Positions 31,302 to 34,105 of a DNA stretch of 34,105 nt are shown in pieces. The stretch lies in the IMG/VR virus record IMGVR_UViG_3300046680_000318, positions 1-34,105 of that record; one strand, given 5' to 3'. The notes below the pieces were generated by a model that had not been told where the DNA came from, did not search any database, and was given only the letters and a program-made list of their open reading frames with translations. The stretch is from a virus. Position 1 is the first letter of the stretch; every line of letters starts with the position of its first letter. A program made the position numbers and the translations under genes.

Positions 31302-31400
31302 ATGCCCGGATTTCCATATCCGTCACCTATCATTGATGCCCGATTGATTGCTGCCCGCTATCGACGGCCTCGGGAGGTGTGTGCGCCGAGGGGCAGTTAG
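31302..31400 (+). CDS. 32-residue ORF coupled to the primase gene
   Basis: ATG at 31302 follows an excellent ribosome site (AAGGGAGGAG). It encodes MPGFPYPSPIIDARLIAARY, then basic residues (RRPREVCAPRGS), and its TAG stop lies directly before the primase ATG at 31401. The primase itself has no obvious ribosome site of its own within this ORF except GGAG-like bases near the end, so re-initiation from this ORF is likely. Confidence 0.5.
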   Translation: MPGFPYPSPIIDARLIAARYRRPREVCAPRGS

Positions 31401-34025
31401 ATGCCCGATGTGCACCCGATCGCGGCGCTGCGCTCGCTGGTGTGGCAACACGGCTTCCGCCCGATGGCGGTGTATTCCTGGGACTTCGTGGAACCGCAGC
31501 CGCCGCCGGGCAAGAAACCGACGCCGCCGCGTGCTGGCAAGGGACCTTATGGTAACGGCTGGCAGACCGGCGCACGGAAGGACCCGCCAGAAATCATCGA
31601 TCTGGGGTCCGTGGTTGCCTGGGCGCAGAACACCGGCATCCTGTGCGATGGGTTGCGGGCTGTCGATCTGGACATTGACGATGCGGCCCTGATCGAGCAG
31701 GCGGTTCAGCTTGCCTTCACCATGCTTGGCGAGACCATCGTCCGATCGCGGGAGAACTCGCCGCGCTGCTTGCTGGTTTACCGCGCGGCCGAGGGTGAGC
31801 CTGCAAAGCTGACGCTGGCAGGCGACGGCTGTAAGATCGAGGTGCTGGGCAAGGGCCAGCAATTCGTCGCCTATGGACAGCACCCTTCGGGCGCGGAGCT
31901 ACAATGGCTGTCAGGCGGGCCAGCGGATCATGATCTGGCACAGATCACAGCGGTCACTGAGGCGCAGATCAACGCCTTCCTCAATGCCTGTGTGCCGCTG
32001 ATCGGTGCCCGCCCCCTAGCGCCGCCCAAGGCGGCACCCAAGGCCAACGGCCACGACCACGACGGGCCGCCAACCGCCGAAATCATGGACATCACGGCGG
32101 CGCTGGCGCTGGTGCCGAACGACGGGCCACCTGACTGGGAAGCCTGGAACAATGTAGGGCTGGCGATCTACGCCGCCACTGAGGGCGCGGAGGCTGGCTG
32201 GGCGCTGTGGCGGGACTGGTCTGCCAAGAATCCGGCAGACGACCCTGACGCCACGCTGGCGCGCTGGGAACACTATGCGACGTCACCACCGGACCGCACC
32301 GGGGCGGGCAAGCTGTTCGCTATGGCGGGAGCGGCATCGCCGGGCTGGCGTCGGCCAAGCACTCTGAAGGCCAAGACCAACGGCGCGGCGCAGCCCGAGG
32401 TCAAGGCGCCCCCAGGGGCGCCCCCAGGGGCGCCAATGCCCGAGGCACCTATCGTCGTGGATGACGGCGGGCCGCCCGAGGTGCCGCCCGTGGGTGACCC
32501 CGACGGGCCAGGGAACGACCCGCCGCTGCCGGTGATCACCTGTCGGGCGGGTGAACTGCCGCGCATGATCCGCGAGGCACAGGCGGCACTGCTCGACAGC
32601 GGTGCCCCGATCTATCAGCGCAGTATGCTGGTGCAGCCCACCGAGCAGCAATACACCGCCGCCGACGGCAGCGTGACCCATAGTGCCGCCCTGGTGCCGC
32701 TCACAGCGCCCGCGCTGCTCAAACTGATGGCGAAATCGGCGATCTACCAGAAATGGGACGGTCGGGTGGCGGGCGGCGGCGGCTTTGTCACCTGTGACCC
32801 GCCCGATAAGCTGGTCAACATCGTGCTGCACAACCGGGGCGACTGGCCGTTTCCGGTGGTGCGCGGCGTGCTGACCTGCCCGACAATTCGCCCCGACGGG
32901 TCCCTGCTGATCACACCGGGCTATGACCCGATCAGCCGTTATTACCTGATGTTCCCCAAGGGGCTTGAGGTGCCTGCCATCCCTGACGTGCCAACCGGAA
33001 ATGATGCGGTCGATGCGTTGTTCCGGCTCAAAGCATTGCTGACCAGCTACCCGTTCGTGAGCAAAGCGTCGCACAGCGTGGCGCTGGCTATGCTGATGAC
33101 CCAGGTGCTGCGCTGTGCCATGCCGGTCAGCCCGCTGATGGCGGTTAGCGCCAAGGCGCCGGGCACCGGCAAGAGCCATCTGGTCGATCTGTGCAGCACG
33201 ATTGCGATTGGGCGTCCGTGCCCCGCGATGGGCACGGGTAAGAAAGACGAGGAGGTGGAAAAGGGCATCAACACGATGCTGATCGCGGGCGTCCCGGGCT
33301 TCTCGATCGACAATGTCAGCCGCGATCTGGACACGCCCATCCTGAACATGGCGACCGAGCGACCACTGATCACCATCCGGCTGTTCGGCGTGCTGGAAGC
33401 GGTCGAGATCGAGAACGCGGTCACGATCTACATGACCGGCAACAATCTGGCGATCATAGACGAACAGGGCAGGCGCACCATCCGGTGCGAACTGGACGCG
33501 GGGCAGGAAAACCCCGAGCGACGGCATTTTCGGGAAGACCCACTTAAGACCGCACGGGACAATCGCGGCCGCTACATCGCCGATGTGCTGACCATCGCGC
33601 GGTTCTATGTCGCGGGCGACCGAGGTGTCGATGTGTTTCCGATCGGTTCTTACGGCGCCTGGAGCCGCTTCGTGCGTGAGCCTCTGGTCTATCTTAATGA
33701 GGCCGACCCTTGCGCCACGATGGCAGAGACGGCGAAGGACGATCCTGCAACCGCACGTTTAGTGACAGTGTTGAACGGCTGGTATGATGAGTTTCAGTCA
33801 ATCCCCAAAACACTAGCGGACGTGGTCAGGGATGCGGCCATAGATGGATTCTACCCCGTGCTGAAGGAACAATTCCCCGCACGTGGTGGTTCCGAGGTCG
33901 ATACGTCTAGGATGGGATATTGGCTCCGAAGGTATGTCGGGCGGGTGGTAGGCGGCAAACGGTTCTTAAAGGAAGATGGTGGGACGCACCACTCAGTCCG
34001 TTGGTATGTCGAGAAACTTGCCTGA
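31401..34025 (+). CDS. Primase-polymerase / ATPase-helicase fusion
   Basis: An 874-residue protein. The N-terminal ~200 residues resemble the bifunctional primase/polymerase (PrimPol) domain: GRPM-like start (HGFRPMAVYSWDF), NTGILCDGLRAVDLDIDD (catalytic DxD near 89-91), and EVLGKGQQFVAYGQHPSG. Residues ~230-300 match a PriCT-2 module (DWEAWNNVGLAIYAATEGAE, NPADDPDATLARWEHY). A Pro/Gly linker leads to an ATPase with Walker A APGTGKSH (586-593) and a later FSIDNVSRDLDTPIL that may carry the Walker B-like Asp. It would synthesise primers and unwind DNA at the phage origin. The gene ends at 34025. Confidence 0.86.
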   Translation: MPDVHPIAALRSLVWQHGFRPMAVYSWDFVEPQPPPGKKPTPPRAGKGPYGNGWQTGARKDPPEIIDLGSVVAWAQNTGILCDGLRAVDLDIDDAALIEQAVQLAFTMLGETIVRSRENSPRCLLVYRAAEGEPAKLTLAGDGCKIEVLGKGQQFVAYGQHPSGAELQWLSGGPADHDLAQITAVTEAQINAFLNACVPLIGARPLAPPKAAPKANGHDHDGPPTAEIMDITAALALVPNDGPPDWEAWNNVGLAIYAATEGAEAGWALWRDWSAKNPADDPDATLARWEHYATSPPDRTGAGKLFAMAGAASPGWRRPSTLKAKTNGAAQPEVKAPPGAPPGAPMPEAPIVVDDGGPPEVPPVGDPDGPGNDPPLPVITCRAGELPRMIREAQAALLDSGAPIYQRSMLVQPTEQQYTAADGSVTHSAALVPLTAPALLKLMAKSAIYQKWDGRVAGGGGFVTCDPPDKLVNIVLHNRGDWPFPVVRGVLTCPTIRPDGSLLITPGYDPISRYYLMFPKGLEVPAIPDVPTGNDAVDALFRLKALLTSYPFVSKASHSVALAMLMTQVLRCAMPVSPLMAVSAKAPGTGKSHLVDLCSTIAIGRPCPAMGTGKKDEEVEKGINTMLIAGVPGFSIDNVSRDLDTPILNMATERPLITIRLFGVLEAVEIENAVTIYMTGNNLAIIDEQGRRTIRCELDAGQENPERRHFREDPLKTARDNRGRYIADVLTIARFYVAGDRGVDVFPIGSYGAWSRFVREPLVYLNEADPCATMAETAKDDPATARLVTVLNGWYDEFQSIPKTLADVVRDAAIDGFYPVLKEQFPARGGSEVDTSRMGYWLRRYVGRVVGGKRFLKEDGGTHHSVRWYVEKLA

Positions 34026-34036
34026 AATACCGTCAT

Positions 34037-34061
34037 GGGGGGATGGGGGGCATGGGGGGGG
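34037..34061 (+). repeat. G-tract cluster downstream of the primase
   Basis: Three G-runs of 6, 6 and 8 bases separated by AT and CAT lie just after the primase stop, with a further GG at 34063 and a run of five C at 34075. This fits a G-quadruplex-forming pattern on the plus strand. No gene is visible in the remaining 44 bases to the window edge. Confidence 0.45.
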
Positions 34062-34105
34062 AGGTTAGGCTATTCCCCCTAAACTGTCATATTCTTTTAT
34101 CGTAT

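Noticed and set aside
32406-32431. Direct repeat GCGCCCCCAGGG in the primase gene
   Set aside because: It is a short in-frame duplication in the Pro/Gly linker and has no effect on the reading frame.
32283-33527. A 414-residue minus-strand open frame opposite the primase gene
   Set aside because: It overlaps the Walker A region of a strongly supported gene; its His/Arg/Gln-rich sequence is typical of an antisense shadow.
34035-34082. A 15-codon ORF beginning in the G-tracts
   Set aside because: It only encodes Gly/Trp from the G-runs and lacks a ribosome site.

Overview
The window is a GC-rich stretch of a contractile-tailed (myovirus-type) bacteriophage or prophage genome. It holds most of the tail and baseplate module, an early/recombination module and the start of a replication module. 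Base composition, codon use and the set of families (DUF3383 sheath, DUF3277 tube, ERF annealing protein, Gp157, VRR-NUC, phage Dam) point to an alphaproteobacterial host, perhaps of the Acetobacteraceae or Rhizobiales. That host assignment is inference only. No integrase, terminase, capsid, lysis gene, tRNA, insertion sequence or CRISPR array is visible, so the element continues on both sides.

Positions 1-21,087 (plus strand) form a nearly gap-free late operon in which most genes overlap by ATGA, GTGA or TGATG. In order it holds: the 3' part of a tail fibre with an S74-type chaperone end; a small virion-like protein; two tandem paralogous CxxC mini-proteins; neck proteins (connector/completion, head-closure-like); two small proteins, one of them membrane-spanning; a tail terminator; the sheath; a His/Pro/Gly repeat protein; a small membrane protein; the tube; a tail assembly chaperone with a probable -1 frameshift; the baseplate hub; a tape measure with a transglycosylase end; Dit-like; plug; spike; gp25-like wedge; a Pro/Arg-rich protein sharing a C-terminal motif with the wedge; gpJ-like wedge; a 70-residue gene on the opposite strand; DUF2612; a second S74-type fibre; an Ig-like protein; and two small proteins. 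A clear intrinsic terminator follows at 21,121.

Positions 21,274-27,732 (minus strand) run towards the late operon. Read in transcription order they hold Gp157, the ERF annealing protein, two small genes, a beta-helix protein and three small overlapping genes. Two secreted PEP-CTERM proteins follow, and then a small protein and an HTH regulator. The two PEP-CTERM proteins, with signal peptide and C-terminal sorting tag, are the most unexpected content of the window. They look like lysogeny or host-surface cargo genes.

Positions 27,777-34,105 are mainly plus strand: an RHH regulator, a VRR-NUC nuclease and a winged-helix-like protein; a minus-strand ParB-like protein; then a phage Dam methyltransferase diverging from it across a repeat-bearing control region; two small Cys-containing proteins; a 240-base non-coding region rich in inverted repeats; a 32-residue ORF; and a large primase-polymerase/ATPase. 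A run of G-tracts lies just after the primase. The layout is that of a temperate phage in which recombination and replication genes surround a short regulatory and cargo segment next to the structural genes.
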